Source of the DNA: DRPN01 sp964599235
GTDB taxonomy: Bacteria; Bacteroidota; Bacteroidia; Bacteroidales; VadinHA17
NCBI GenBank assembly: GCA_964599235.1
Contig: CAZRDX010000040.1
Location: 62,001 to 126,000, forward strand
Length of the DNA: 64,000 nt
Reading direction: 5' to 3'
Below the pieces are notes generated by a model. That model was given only the letters and a program-made list of their open reading frames with translations. It was not told the DNA's origin and did not search any database. This document shows, one piece after another, positions 25,517-35,043 of this stretch. A program made the position numbers and the translations under genes. Every line of letters starts with the position of its first letter. Within the stretch, counting starts at the first letter, position 1.

Positions 25517-27007
25517 TCACGCTTTACCGGTACTGAAAACAAGCCCCTTGAGACGGTCGGTCGGCCAGGGGCGGGTGAACACGGTAACCCCGGCAGTGAT
25601 CAGCACGGTGCCCACGAACGACCACCAGGAGACATAAAGGAAAGGATCTTCGATGGTAAACAACCGGCTCTTGAACAGATAAAGCACAGCTGCCAGGAGG
25701 ATACCTCCCAGCAGACCAGTCAGCCCGCCCCACTGGGTTGTTCGGCGCCATATCATCCCCAGCAGGATCACACCGAAGATAGGCCCCTGGATAAAAGAAA
25801 GCATCGTCTGGATAGCCACGTAGATGCCGGGAAAGCTGCGGCTCACCGGCGACGTGGCCACAGCCAGAAGAAGCAGCACCATCGTGGTGATCTTGCCCGT
25901 CCGAAGATAATGTTCATCGCCGGCCTCCTTACGAAGATACTTCCTGTATATATCGTTGGTCCAAAGCGTGGCGGTGGAATTGAGCGTGGAATCGATGGTC
26001 GACATCAGGGCCGCGAAGAAAGCGGCAAAGAGAAGACCCATCAGACCGGGCGGAATGAAATGACGGATGAGCAATGGCACTGCCTGGTCGCCGTCGGCAA
26101 GCCCCGGATGGGTGACCACCGCGATCAGACCCGGGAAGATGATGAGTACGGGAATGAACATCTTCAGTCCTGCCCCCATGATGAGACTTGCCTTGGCATG
26201 CCACTCGTTGCGTGCACCCAGACAGCGCTGGGCAATGCTCTGGTTGCCGATCCAGTAGGCATTGGCCATCACGAAGGTCAGGCCAAAAAGAATGCCGGTC
26301 CAAGGATAGGGTGTGTCGGTATCTGCAGTACGCACCAGCCGGAAATGATGTTCATAATCACCACCCATGGCCGTCACCTTTTCCATCAGACCATTCCATC
26401 CTCCCACATGATGGAGCCCCAGCACCAGCAGGGCTCCGGCGCCGATGAACATGATGATCATCTGCACCACATCGGTCATGACCACAGCCGACAGGCCACC
26501 CGAGATGGTATAAAAACCCACGACCCCTGCCGTCACGAGTATGGCCAGCCATACGGGCCATCCCATCAGAGTGTGCAGCATCACGCCGCTGGCCCAAAAA
26601 GTGACACCGAGACCGAACGTATAAAAAATGATCCACGTGACGGAGGCTATGAGCTGGGTCCAAGCATTGTAACGACGTCCCAGATATTCAGGGATGGTAT
26701 ACACACCACTGCGCCAGTAAAAAGGGATAAATACGAAAGCAGCCAGGAGCATTCCCGGCACCGACCCCAGCCAGTCGAAGTTGGCCACCACAATTCCATA
26801 GCGGTAGGCCTGCCCCGCCGTCCCGACAAAATCGACCGCACCGATGTCTGAAACGATCAGAGACATGGCTATGGCCCAGAAAGGGAGAGAACGTCCTGCC
26901 AGGAAATAATCGCCGGAGGAGCTGACAAAACGCCTGAAGTAATATCCCAGGATGAGCATGCCCAGCAGATAGGCGATGATGATGAAATAGTCGATGCCGT
27001 GCAACAT
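25517..27007 (-). CDS. Sodium/solute symporter (SSS family), sugar-type
   Basis: A 496-residue inner-membrane protein with about 13 hydrophobic segments. Typical SSS features are the N-terminal YFIIIAYLLGMLILG, GYYFRRFVSSSGDYFLAGR after helix 1, the sodium-site region SDIGAVDFVGTAGQAYRYG, YTIPEYLGRRY, and AALMSTIDSTLNS in the helix-8 sodium motif. Bacteroidota use such symporters for mono- and disaccharides. It lies 18 bases after the GH4 glycosidase gene, so the pair probably takes up and cleaves the same glycoside. The substrate is not readable from the sequence; a galacturonide or similar uncharged sugar would suit the GH4 partner. Confidence 0.9.
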   Translation of the reverse strand: MLHGIDYFIIIAYLLGMLILGYYFRRFVSSSGDYFLAGRSLPFWAIAMSLIVSDIGAVDFVGTAGQAYRYGIVVANFDWLGSVPGMLLAAFVFIPFYWRSGVYTIPEYLGRRYNAWTQLIASVTWIIFYTFGLGVTFWASGVMLHTLMGWPVWLAILVTAGVVGFYTISGGLSAVVMTDVVQMIIMFIGAGALLVLGLHHVGGWNGLMEKVTAMGGDYEHHFRLVRTADTDTPYPWTGILFGLTFVMANAYWIGNQSIAQRCLGARNEWHAKASLIMGAGLKMFIPVLIIFPGLIAVVTHPGLADGDQAVPLLIRHFIPPGLMGLLFAAFFAALMSTIDSTLNSTATLWTNDIYRKYLRKEAGDEHYLRTGKITTMVLLLLAVATSPVSRSFPGIYVAIQTMLSFIQGPIFGVILLGMIWRRTTQWGGLTGLLGGILLAAVLYLFKSRLFTIEDPFLYVSWWSFVGTVLITAGVTVFTRPWPTDRLKGLVFSTGKA

Positions 27008-27025
27008 GGTATCAGGTATTGAACG

Positions 27026-28432
27026 TCACTCCCCCGGAACTTTTCCTTTTTCCCCAAAGAACTGAGGGATGTATTTCTTTTCTTCTTCCAGGAACTCTCT
27101 GAGCAGGCTGCGGGCTACCTCGAGATCGTCGACCATAGGGTCGAGGGCGAGGGCCTGGAGGGCTATTTCTCTGCTGCCGCTCACGGCAGCCTCCACGGCA
27201 AGGCTGGCCACAGCCATCTCACGCCGGCACAGTTCCGCAATGGCCTCTGGCAGGGCTCCCACCTTCTCACCGTGGATGCCCTGCGCATCGAGGGTGGCAG
27301 GCACTTCCACTATACCTCCTTCGGGTAGATTGTCGATGTATCCTTTGTTGGGAACGTTAACCGCCTCCTCGCAGGCGCCGCTGTTCCCCGTGATGGCTGC
27401 GATGATCGCCTCCGCCCGTTCGGAAGGCACCGTCTTGAGACTTTCCAGGGAGACCTTGCCCTCGACCATCCCCCGGACCATCTGCCACATCTTTTCCCTT
27501 TCCTGCGTGGCCAGATGGAACGGATACATCTGGATATGGTACCGTTCCCAACCTCCGCGATGAAGATGGTGGGTGTATGGCAGGTACTCGATCAGGTGGT
27601 TGTCACCGCTTACCGGATAAAGACCGAAGGTACGCCACAGGTCGCGTGAAAAAGGTTCGAAGGAAGGGTTATGACGTGCAAGCCTTTCCCGGAAAAGGGG
27701 ATAGAGGTCCTCCCCCGTCTCCCTGTCCGTGAGGGAAAGGATCCATGTGAAATGATTGATGCCTGCAGCCTTGATCTTCACCTTTCTGGCTGCGGCACCA
27801 CCCAGTGCGTAAGTACGTCCGTGGGCGAACTCATCTTCCCAGGTGAAGGTATAATGGGGAGGTACGTCCAGACCCAGCTTATCGCCCAGGACCACCCCCA
27901 CCTGCAGATAACCGAAGATGATCTGATGACAGACACCCACGGTTCTTATCCCGTAATGACGGGTAGCCAGCAGGCTGAGCCGTGGCACAGGATTGGTAAA
28001 GTTGAGAAGAAGGGCGCCGGGAGCCAGCTCGCGGATATCTTCCAGGAGAGGCATGAACAAAGCGGCGTTGCGTGCGGTATGGAAGAAACCACCCGGCCCG
28101 CCGTTCTCTCCATAGTGCAGGATGCCGTGACGCAGTGCGATCCTTCTGTCCAGCTCCCACATCCGTTCTCTGTCGACGGCCAGTGCGGTGATCACAAAAT
28201 CTGCACCGCCGAGCATCTCACGTCGCCGCGTGCTGCTGCTTACTGTAAAACCGCTTTCCCAGGCTTCATTGGCCTGTTCTGCCAAACGAGTGACCCATTC
28301 CAGCGCTTCGGCATCCTTGTCCACCAGACAGAGCTCCGACCCCCTCAGGGCAGGCTCACGCAACATCGCTCCCAGCGTCGAAAGACCAAAAGAAGCACTG
28401 CCCGCACCGATGACCACGATCTTCGACATCAT
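27026..28432 (-). CDS. GH4-family NAD- and metal-dependent glycosidase
   Basis: A 468-residue cytoplasmic enzyme of the GH4 fold. It has an N-terminal Rossmann motif (VVIGAGSASFG), NFTNPVPRLSLLA, the metal ligands in GVCHQIIFG (Cys and His) and GINHFTWIL, and the basic pocket segment GENGGPGGFFHTARN. GH4 enzymes cleave alpha- or beta-glycosides by an oxidation-elimination mechanism using NAD+ and Mn2+. The GVCHQ motif and overall shape are closer to the alpha-galacturonidase/alpha-glucosidase branch than to phospho-beta-glucosidases, and no PTS is present. The gene is followed 18 bases later by a sodium symporter. Upstream, 28433-28628 holds no gene; it includes a short palindrome (CGGATGCATCCG) but no convincing terminator. 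Confidence 0.9.
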   Translation of the reverse strand: MMSKIVVIGAGSASFGLSTLGAMLREPALRGSELCLVDKDAEALEWVTRLAEQANEAWESGFTVSSSTRRREMLGGADFVITALAVDRERMWELDRRIALRHGILHYGENGGPGGFFHTARNAALFMPLLEDIRELAPGALLLNFTNPVPRLSLLATRHYGIRTVGVCHQIIFGYLQVGVVLGDKLGLDVPPHYTFTWEDEFAHGRTYALGGAAARKVKIKAAGINHFTWILSLTDRETGEDLYPLFRERLARHNPSFEPFSRDLWRTFGLYPVSGDNHLIEYLPYTHHLHRGGWERYHIQMYPFHLATQEREKMWQMVRGMVEGKVSLESLKTVPSERAEAIIAAITGNSGACEEAVNVPNKGYIDNLPEGGIVEVPATLDAQGIHGEKVGALPEAIAELCRREMAVASLAVEAAVSGSREIALQALALDPMVDDLEVARSLLREFLEEEKKYIPQFFGEKGKVPGE

Positions 28433-28628
28433 CGAAAAGTTGATACCGAAAGGTCGTAATTTTCATCTTAGCGGCCAAAACTCATCATCTTTCTTGTGAA
28501 AATGGTAAAAATTTCAGTATCTGCAGCCGTCCACGGGCTTCGGGGAGCTCTTCCCGCAACAGAACAGAAAGGGGGATGAACGGATGCATCCGAAAGGCTG
28601 TCCCGCTCTCCTGTTCACAAAGAGTAGT

Positions 28629-31022
28629 TCATCGGATCAGGAGTTTTTTCACCTGACGGCCCTGATCATCATCCACCACAAACAGATAGATGCCCGGAGG
28701 CTGTCTGAGCAGCAGCGTCCATGTGGTCCCGCCCTGCCATCGCAGCTGCTTTACCAGGATCCCCTCAGAACGGTAGATACGCAAAGACAGTGGCTGCCCC
28801 GGTCCCTCATACTTCATGGTCACATGGTCAGAAGCAGGATTGGGGAAAAGACGGAACCTGTTTTCTGCTTTCACAGCAGGCACACCCACTCCGGATACGG
28901 TATAGCAAGACGAAATGACCGTAAAACCGTTCTTACTGATCTCCACAGCATAACATCCGTCATGCCCGGGGGTATAACCTCTTTCCGTAGCACCCGGAAT
29001 GGGGTTGAGAAGCAGGGAACAATCCAGCCACCGGTACTGTGCTCCAGACTCTGCGGCCGTCAAGGTGATCCCGTCGACCGTAACACGGTCGTCAAGCGGG
29101 ATCTTTCCGTCCATGGAGGGGGGCCACCCGCGCCACACCTCATAGAAAAAGGACCGGTATTCCAGATTCGTGAGGATAAGATGGTCACGGGCCTCATTCT
29201 GGCGTGCGATAAGGGCCTGGTTCAGGGCATAAGCTTCCGCATCTTTTCCTCCGATGTATTTCTCGACATCCACTTTATAATCGCCATTGTCCGGTCCCTG
29301 GTAATAGCCTCCCAGCCTGTATTGTGTTCCCTCGGCCGTACGCTGATAATCGCTTCCGATGAGTTCGATGAGACGGGTCTCAAGATCATAGGTCACCGAA
29401 TCAATGGCATGTGTCAGGGTCAGGATCGACGGGATTCCGTCGCTTTTTCCTTTGTTGAGCAGAGTCCGGGTAAGTATATTCAGATCAATGGTCGAGGTGG
29501 TACGGGAAGAGTAACTTTCATTGTGCAGACGTTCACCGGGCCAGAGGGAAAGATCCATCACGGGATCGTCATAAAAGAAACGTGTCAGTCCCATTTTGTC
29601 GAGATACGCTCCTCCTCCCTCCACAACAAGGGTATATTGAGCATTCTGAAGCTCTCCCGTCCAGGCAAGATCAAGCTCTTCGTTCAGCAAACGGGGTGAG
29701 TTGAGGGTCACGGGCTCGCTCTCCACAACAAAACTGCCGTCGGAGCTAACACCTTCAAATACGAAACGGACTTTCACCGTATCGTCCGGGACGATGTATG
29801 CCAGGAAATCGGTTTTGCCCGGTCCGTTGTTGGCGAGGGCAAGGGTCACGTCCTGGCTGACAGCGATGCCTCCTGCATCGGGCACCACCCGCCAGGCATG
29901 TTCGCCGCCAAGCAATACTCGTGAGGCCGTTCCGCCTTCGTATGACCATGCTCCTTCTTCCTGTTCAAAACCAGGATCACTGAGCAGGTTCCACCAGACA
30001 TCAGGTCCGGCGGTAAGGGTATCCACCAGTCCCGGCCACGACCATTCATCATAGATGCCATTGCCGTTGTGGTCGCGCTGGGCATCAAAAATACCGGTTC
30101 CCCCGTCGAACATCATCAGATAGGCCGAGGGGATCCCCCGGTCGATAAAACGACGCGTACCATGGATGGCTATGGGCATGGCATACCACATCTCCGTGTC
30201 GTCGGTCTTGGAAGCCCATGCTCCCGACCAGACCGCTCTCTTGGCAGAATCACTATATTCCCAAGCCTGATCAATGAGCCGGAGATCGTCGCGGGCATTG
30301 TCTTTCAGCACATGAAAATCCCACATGTACCAGATACCCGCCTCGGGAGGGACGGGATCAAAATCACGGGTAATGAACCAGTCCTCACCGGGACCGAAAA
30401 GATTATCCTTATAATTCTGCGGAGGCACCTTGAAGTAGATCAACAATCTGTCCGGATTGGTCTTACGGATCTCTTTTGTGATCTCCCGGTAATAGACTGC
30501 GATGCGTTGCGGATCGTCATTGAGGACAAGCTTCCATGGTTCGACGAACAGGTCGAACAACAGCCGATGGCTCTTGTTCTTGAAACGCTCTGCCACGAAT
30601 CCCCACCAGCTCACCATTTTCTCCAGGTCCCCGGGTTCATCCTCTGTGAGGCCATAAAATGTGATGACCACTGCCAGCCCTTTGCCCAGCAGGTCGTCGA
30701 CGATCCCTTCCAGTTCATCCAGAAGGGCCTCATCATCCGCATCGTAAGGAGGCCCCTGTTTTATGGCCTGAATCATGGGGTTCCGGCTCCCCTGATAGCG
30801 GATCCTGACACTGGTAAACCCTGCTTCCCTGATCAGATCGCCGTATTCGGGCTTGTAGGGTGCCGATACCTGAAGATCGACATTCCCTGCCTGAGGTTCG
30901 AAAAGAATTCCTTTCCCCAGCATGGAAACTGCCTCGACGGGCGATACCGGGTCATCAGGCGGCTGGGACCACAAGGACAAAGCCATCAGCATAAAACAAG
31001 TCAACAACCATGTTTTTCTCAT
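28629..31022 (-). CDS. GH5-like secreted protein with T9SS C-terminal sorting domain
   Basis: A 797-residue protein: signal peptide (MRKTWLLTCFMLMALSLW), a TIM-barrel region resembling GH5 at about 30-345, a beta-sandwich region likely to bind carbohydrate at about 350-480, a further region of unknown type, and a type A T9SS sorting domain at the end (FRLFPNPASDHV, then GIYLFVV and KKLLIR). It should be exported to the cell surface or medium. The GH5 acid/base Glu is retained in LFVEPW, but the expected Asn before it is Val, and the usual nucleophile position (GEF) reads SGAWAS, so it may be inactive or mechanistically different. The start at 31022 leaves a 23-base gap after the GH10 gene. 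It is the last gene of the PUL. Confidence 0.8.
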   Translation of the reverse strand: MRKTWLLTCFMLMALSLWSQPPDDPVSPVEAVSMLGKGILFEPQAGNVDLQVSAPYKPEYGDLIREAGFTSVRIRYQGSRNPMIQAIKQGPPYDADDEALLDELEGIVDDLLGKGLAVVITFYGLTEDEPGDLEKMVSWWGFVAERFKNKSHRLLFDLFVEPWKLVLNDDPQRIAVYYREITKEIRKTNPDRLLIYFKVPPQNYKDNLFGPGEDWFITRDFDPVPPEAGIWYMWDFHVLKDNARDDLRLIDQAWEYSDSAKRAVWSGAWASKTDDTEMWYAMPIAIHGTRRFIDRGIPSAYLMMFDGGTGIFDAQRDHNGNGIYDEWSWPGLVDTLTAGPDVWWNLLSDPGFEQEEGAWSYEGGTASRVLLGGEHAWRVVPDAGGIAVSQDVTLALANNGPGKTDFLAYIVPDDTVKVRFVFEGVSSDGSFVVESEPVTLNSPRLLNEELDLAWTGELQNAQYTLVVEGGGAYLDKMGLTRFFYDDPVMDLSLWPGERLHNESYSSRTTSTIDLNILTRTLLNKGKSDGIPSILTLTHAIDSVTYDLETRLIELIGSDYQRTAEGTQYRLGGYYQGPDNGDYKVDVEKYIGGKDAEAYALNQALIARQNEARDHLILTNLEYRSFFYEVWRGWPPSMDGKIPLDDRVTVDGITLTAAESGAQYRWLDCSLLLNPIPGATERGYTPGHDGCYAVEISKNGFTVISSCYTVSGVGVPAVKAENRFRLFPNPASDHVTMKYEGPGQPLSLRIYRSEGILVKQLRWQGGTTWTLLLRQPPGIYLFVVDDDQGRQVKKLLIR

Positions 31023-31045
31023 CGATTCTGTTCCTTTCTTCCCCC

Positions 31046-32200
31046 TCATTGTTCCGTGTATCCTTTGATCAGATTCTTGACAGCGAAATAGGCAGGTTTG
31101 GGATTCAGATCGTTGTCAAAGAGACAACCGTCCCGGTCAGGATGTTGCGTGTCGGAACTCTTTACCTGCCAGAAGTTGATCCGTACGGGACCGTTGGTAT
31201 ACTGATCAAGCAACACCTTCATGACAGCCGTGAAGGTGGCCGCCTGTTCCTCCAGATGTCCTTCGGTCCCATTCCGTAACCAGACATTGAACTCGGTGAT
31301 GTGGAACTCAAGATCCCGGTCGTGGCACCACCGTACGAGACCGGCCAGTCGATCCAGGTTACCCGGTTCTTTTTCCCATCCCACATCGATATGTGCCTGC
31401 CATCCTATACCGTCCACGCGGATGCCCTTGCTTCGAAGGTAACCCACCAGTGCTTTCATCTTTTCCCATACAGCCTCTTCGAGTGCCCCATGCTGGTTGA
31501 TGATCAGCCGGATATGCGGTGCATGTTCCTCTGCCAGCCGAAAAGCCTTTTCAATGTAAAGGGGTGGGGCCAGGGGGGTGGTGGTATCATACCCGATCTT
31601 CGGCCAGGGATTTTCCCATTTGTCGGTCCCGGCCTTAGGCCCGAACCACTCTGCCGTCTTGGTATCGATGGTCTCGTTGACCACATCGAGCCAATGTACC
31701 GGCTCCTGACCGTCGTAACGTCGGCACAGGGCTGTGACATATTCCTTGAGCAGGGCATCCAGATCTTCGGCCGTCCGGTCGTCCTCCTTGGCCCATTTTG
31801 AGCATTGCGGACCAATGGGTGCATGCAATCGCAGGAGCTGGCGGTGGTGAAGCGCATGTTCGATCCAGGCATCAGACCTATCCCACCGCCAAATACCGGG
31901 ACGGGGATGGATATAGGTCTGTTTGAAATCGTTGGCAGGTGTGACATAACCGAACTCGGCATCCACGGTATCCATCGTGGGAGTCCCGAAAAGACGGTAA
32001 TGGCTGGCCACCCCCACCTGTACTTCGCCGCCCGGAAAGGTACGTGCCACCAGCTCCCTCAGAGGCAGGTCCGAAGTTATTCGGGAAGGAAACGGTTCCT
32101 GCGGCCTTTTTTGCTTGTTACATGCAACAAGCAAAAAGGGAAGAAGCATCCACCCTACCATGAAAAAAATTACCCTGCCTTTCACACCCATTCCCATCAT
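31046..32200 (-). CDS. GH10 endo-xylanase-like lipoprotein
   Basis: A 384-residue lipoprotein (lipobox LLVAC, Cys near 27) with one GH10 domain. The acid/base Glu lies near residue 173 in WLDVVNETID and the nucleophile Glu near 301 in FHITEFNV; NQHGALEE, GIGWQAHIDV and KPAYFAVKNL fit the fold. GH10 enzymes are endo-acting, mainly on beta-1,4-xylan. Deviations from classical xylanases (ITEFN for ITELD, GWQAH for GLQSH, and a changed loop at WQVKSSDTQ) suggest a modified or decorated substrate. It is clearly related to the GH10 half of the sulfatase fusion at 35044-38109, sharing RLHAPIGPQCSKWAK-type sequence. The upstream esterase stop and this start are separated by one base (TGATATG). Confidence 0.9.
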   Translation of the reverse strand: MMGMGVKGRVIFFMVGWMLLPFLLVACNKQKRPQEPFPSRITSDLPLRELVARTFPGGEVQVGVASHYRLFGTPTMDTVDAEFGYVTPANDFKQTYIHPRPGIWRWDRSDAWIEHALHHRQLLRLHAPIGPQCSKWAKEDDRTAEDLDALLKEYVTALCRRYDGQEPVHWLDVVNETIDTKTAEWFGPKAGTDKWENPWPKIGYDTTTPLAPPLYIEKAFRLAEEHAPHIRLIINQHGALEEAVWEKMKALVGYLRSKGIRVDGIGWQAHIDVGWEKEPGNLDRLAGLVRWCHDRDLEFHITEFNVWLRNGTEGHLEEQAATFTAVMKVLLDQYTNGPVRINFWQVKSSDTQHPDRDGCLFDNDLNPKPAYFAVKNLIKGYTEQ

Positions 32201-32201
32201 A

Positions 32202-33320
32202 TCATTTCTCAAGGATCTTCCCAATGGTATCCGCCAGTGCTTTACCCAGACGGGATGCTCCGTTCACGTTCAGATGCACCACATCGTCGGGTGGATTGTT
32301 CAGGTCGTCGTGTCCCGTGAAAAGGGCAGCATTGATATACCATATTCTGTCATCCCCTTCCCGCTGCATCTGGTTTACCACTTCTTCCTGGACATGCCTC
32401 CAGTCGTCAAAATCGAGCGACCCACCGGCCCGGTTGGTGGTGGTCTCCGTGTAGGTCTGTCCCAGGACGAAGATGTGGGTCTCCGGATGTCCTTCACGCA
32501 CCGTACGGAGAAAAGCGTGGAGGCGTGCATGATAAACAGACGTGTCGATCATCTGGAACACGGCATCGTTGTAACCGATCAGGAGTGAAAGAAAGTCCAC
32601 ATGATAAGGTATTTCATCCGCGATCATCCCGGCAAGAGGAACGGAGGTACTGGCCCCACCCACGGCGAGGTTGAACAGCTGCCATCCCATTTCCCGGGCC
32701 AGGACGGCAGGATAGGTCTGATCACCCGAACACTGGCCGCGGCCATGCGTGATGGAGTTACCGCAGGCCAGGTACACCGGTTTGTCCTCCGGAGGCAGGG
32801 GCAGCAGAGAAGGGTTGTCGCCGTGGAGGGTGAGGCCGGCAAAAGCCAGGGTATTGAGCGTCGGCATCACCAGACGGTAGGTGTGTGGCCGCCCGTCCTG
32901 CGGAACCCGGGGCACTACACGGAACAGACTGTCCCCGCGCTCCTCCAGCACAGCCTTGCGCAGGATGTACATCCCCAGACTGTCCCCGTCCACATACCAG
33001 GGGATACAGATCTGCCAGTTGTTGAAACCGTTCAGCATACGAAAACGTACTTCCACCTTCTGAGCATCGGTACGAAAGGTCACTGCCACACCCGAAGAGG
33101 TACGCGCCTTCTCCGCATTGGTATAGGACACCATCCTCGGCAATGCCAGAAAAGCATCGCTGTGTCGCTGGAAGATCAACAGTGTATCCGATTCCTTGTT
33201 GAAAAGCGCTCCCGTGACACGAATGGCGGGGTGCGAGGGCGGTACCTCACGGACCGAGTGTCCACCCACCACACACCCCGTGAGCCATACAGAAGCGAAA
33301 AGGATCATCCAACGTCCCAT
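32202..33320 (-). CDS. SGNH-family carbohydrate esterase lipoprotein
   Basis: A 372-residue lipoprotein (lipobox LTGC, Cys 16). A beta-rich N-terminal module (about 25-175) precedes an SGNH domain with the nucleophile Ser in ACGNSITHGRG, the oxyanion Asn in LLIGYNDA and the Asp-His pair in DDVVHLNVNG. The architecture matches acetyl-esterases that deacetylate xylan and related polymers. It is flanked by a sulfatase (3-base gap) and GH10 (1-base gap), so it most likely removes acetyl groups from the same glycan. Confidence 0.87.
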   Translation of the reverse strand: MGRWMILFASVWLTGCVVGGHSVREVPPSHPAIRVTGALFNKESDTLLIFQRHSDAFLALPRMVSYTNAEKARTSSGVAVTFRTDAQKVEVRFRMLNGFNNWQICIPWYVDGDSLGMYILRKAVLEERGDSLFRVVPRVPQDGRPHTYRLVMPTLNTLAFAGLTLHGDNPSLLPLPPEDKPVYLACGNSITHGRGQCSGDQTYPAVLAREMGWQLFNLAVGGASTSVPLAGMIADEIPYHVDFLSLLIGYNDAVFQMIDTSVYHARLHAFLRTVREGHPETHIFVLGQTYTETTTNRAGGSLDFDDWRHVQEEVVNQMQREGDDRIWYINAALFTGHDDLNNPPDDVVHLNVNGASRLGKALADTIGKILEK

Positions 33321-33323
33321 GGA

Positions 33324-35012
33324 TCAGAATTTCATTTTTACGATCTCACTTTCCCTGTACCCGATCCGCTGGGCCATGAGATAAAGGTATTTCCCTTTGG
33401 GCACCGACAGCGGACGGGAATAGACCAGCCAGCGGTCACCGATGCGGGGTATCTCGTCACGGTCGCTGATGATATAACCGATCGAGGCACCTTCGGTATC
33501 ACATGTCACGAACAGCTGTTTGCCCTTTTTTTCGACACGGGGTGGCAGGGTGACCGGCTGTTTTCCTCCGGGCCACATCTGCATCACCATCTGTTTTTCG
33601 GGGATGGCACCTTTATCCCCCACCCGTGCCAGCCAGTCATCCAGTGCCTGCCGCAGTTCCTTCACTTTCGCGGCATAGGCCGGATCATCTATGATGTTGC
33701 GCACATTTTCCGGATCATTGACACAATCATACAATTCCTCGGGAGTTTTGTACATCCTGAACCAGTAGTTCTGTGCCGGGTTGAGACGGCCCAGTCGATG
33801 CAAACGGAGCAGGTCGTTCATCATCGGGATGTTCTTCCTGTAAGCAATGTCTTTGTAGGCCGGAAGTTCCGGATGATAATTCCTCACATAAAGGAAACGG
33901 TGGTCACGCACCACCCGGTTGCGGTCGGTATGTTCGTCGAAGCGGTCGCCCGATCCGAAGATGTACCTGCGGGGTTCCTTCACACGCTGCGGCCCCATAA
34001 AAGCTCGTCCCTGCATATAATCCGGGATCCTGACCCCCGCGATGGAAAGGATGGTCGGTGCCAGATCGACAAAAGAGATCAGCGCCTCCACCCTGCCATC
34101 CTTCACCCAGGAAGGATCGACCCCGTATTTGTCACGATACCGTTCCGGGATCCGCACGATGAAAGGCACACGCAATCCCGAATCGTAGTGGAGTCTTTTG
34201 CCGCGGGGCAGAGGTCCCCCATGATCACTGAAAAAGAAAATGATGGTCTTTTCATACAGACCGGCATCTTTCAGTGCCTGCAGTTTTTCCCCGATCTGCT
34301 TGTCCAGCACTTCGATGTTCGAATAGTTGCGGGCCACATCGGTACGTACGATGCTGTCGTCCGGATAATAGGACGGCAGAGGCACCACCGCCGGTGAGAC
34401 TGTCTGTGGCTTGTTACGCCGCAGCCAGATACGCGATTCGTGCGTCACATTATGGTTGTACACGGAAAAGAAGGGCATCCCTTTGGGTGCATGGCTCCAT
34501 TCTGCATTCTTATCGTTCTCGTCCCATACCGTTACCGGCGCAGCGAACTGATAGTCTGTCTTGAAATTGTTCGTGCAGAAATAACCCGATTCACGAAGAT
34601 ATTCCGGAAAACATTTCACATAGGGAGGGATCACGGCCGCATAGAGCGGCACGTTATCTCCGTTGATGTCGACGGCATTGCTCGGTCCGGAATATTTCCG
34701 GCTGCCCCATGACATCACGTCGTGTGCCGTGCGCATGTGCATTGTGCCAATGGAAGTAGGATACATGCCCGTGATCAGGGAGGAACGGCTGGGTGCACAT
34801 ACCGCCACCACCGCGAACACATTGTCAAACACCAGACCCTCGGAAGCGAGACGGTCCAGGTTCGGCGTACGGGCGGTCGAGTCTCCGTAGACCGCGAGGG
34901 TGGGACTGATATCTTCACAGGTGAGCCAGAGGATGTTCGGCCGCTCCTCCTGTGCCGTCACGAAAGTCAGAAGAAGAAAAAACATCCCGATAAAAAAGAC
35001 ACCTTTTTTCAT
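33324..35012 (-). CDS. Sulfatase (S1 family, formylglycine type)
   Basis: A 562-residue exported sulfatase with signal peptide (about 1-20, ending VTAQ). The formylglycine Cys lies near residue 72 in VCAPSRSSLITG, and the metal-binding residues are seen in LWLTCEDISP and FFFSDHGGP. It removes sulfate ester or N-sulfate groups from saccharides in the periplasm after maturation by an anaerobic sulfatase-maturating enzyme, which is not in this window. The N-terminal region resembles the heparan N-sulfatase-like branch of S1, but position specificity cannot be deduced. It is 31 bases after the sulfatase-GH10 fusion and 3 bases before the esterase. Confidence 0.9.
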   Translation of the reverse strand: MKKGVFFIGMFFLLLTFVTAQEERPNILWLTCEDISPTLAVYGDSTARTPNLDRLASEGLVFDNVFAVVAVCAPSRSSLITGMYPTSIGTMHMRTAHDVMSWGSRKYSGPSNAVDINGDNVPLYAAVIPPYVKCFPEYLRESGYFCTNNFKTDYQFAAPVTVWDENDKNAEWSHAPKGMPFFSVYNHNVTHESRIWLRRNKPQTVSPAVVPLPSYYPDDSIVRTDVARNYSNIEVLDKQIGEKLQALKDAGLYEKTIIFFFSDHGGPLPRGKRLHYDSGLRVPFIVRIPERYRDKYGVDPSWVKDGRVEALISFVDLAPTILSIAGVRIPDYMQGRAFMGPQRVKEPRRYIFGSGDRFDEHTDRNRVVRDHRFLYVRNYHPELPAYKDIAYRKNIPMMNDLLRLHRLGRLNPAQNYWFRMYKTPEELYDCVNDPENVRNIIDDPAYAAKVKELRQALDDWLARVGDKGAIPEKQMVMQMWPGGKQPVTLPPRVEKKGKQLFVTCDTEGASIGYIISDRDEIPRIGDRWLVYSRPLSVPKGKYLYLMAQRIGYRESEIVKMKF

Positions 35013-35043
35013 ATTGTGTTTTTCTAATTAGTCAGTTTCCCAA

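Noticed and set aside
32601..34397. 598-codon plus-strand frame opposite the SGNH and sulfatase genes
   Set aside because: The opposite strand carries clear SGNH and sulfatase motifs throughout. The antisense product is His- and Pro-rich without domains, as expected for a shadow frame in GC-rich DNA.
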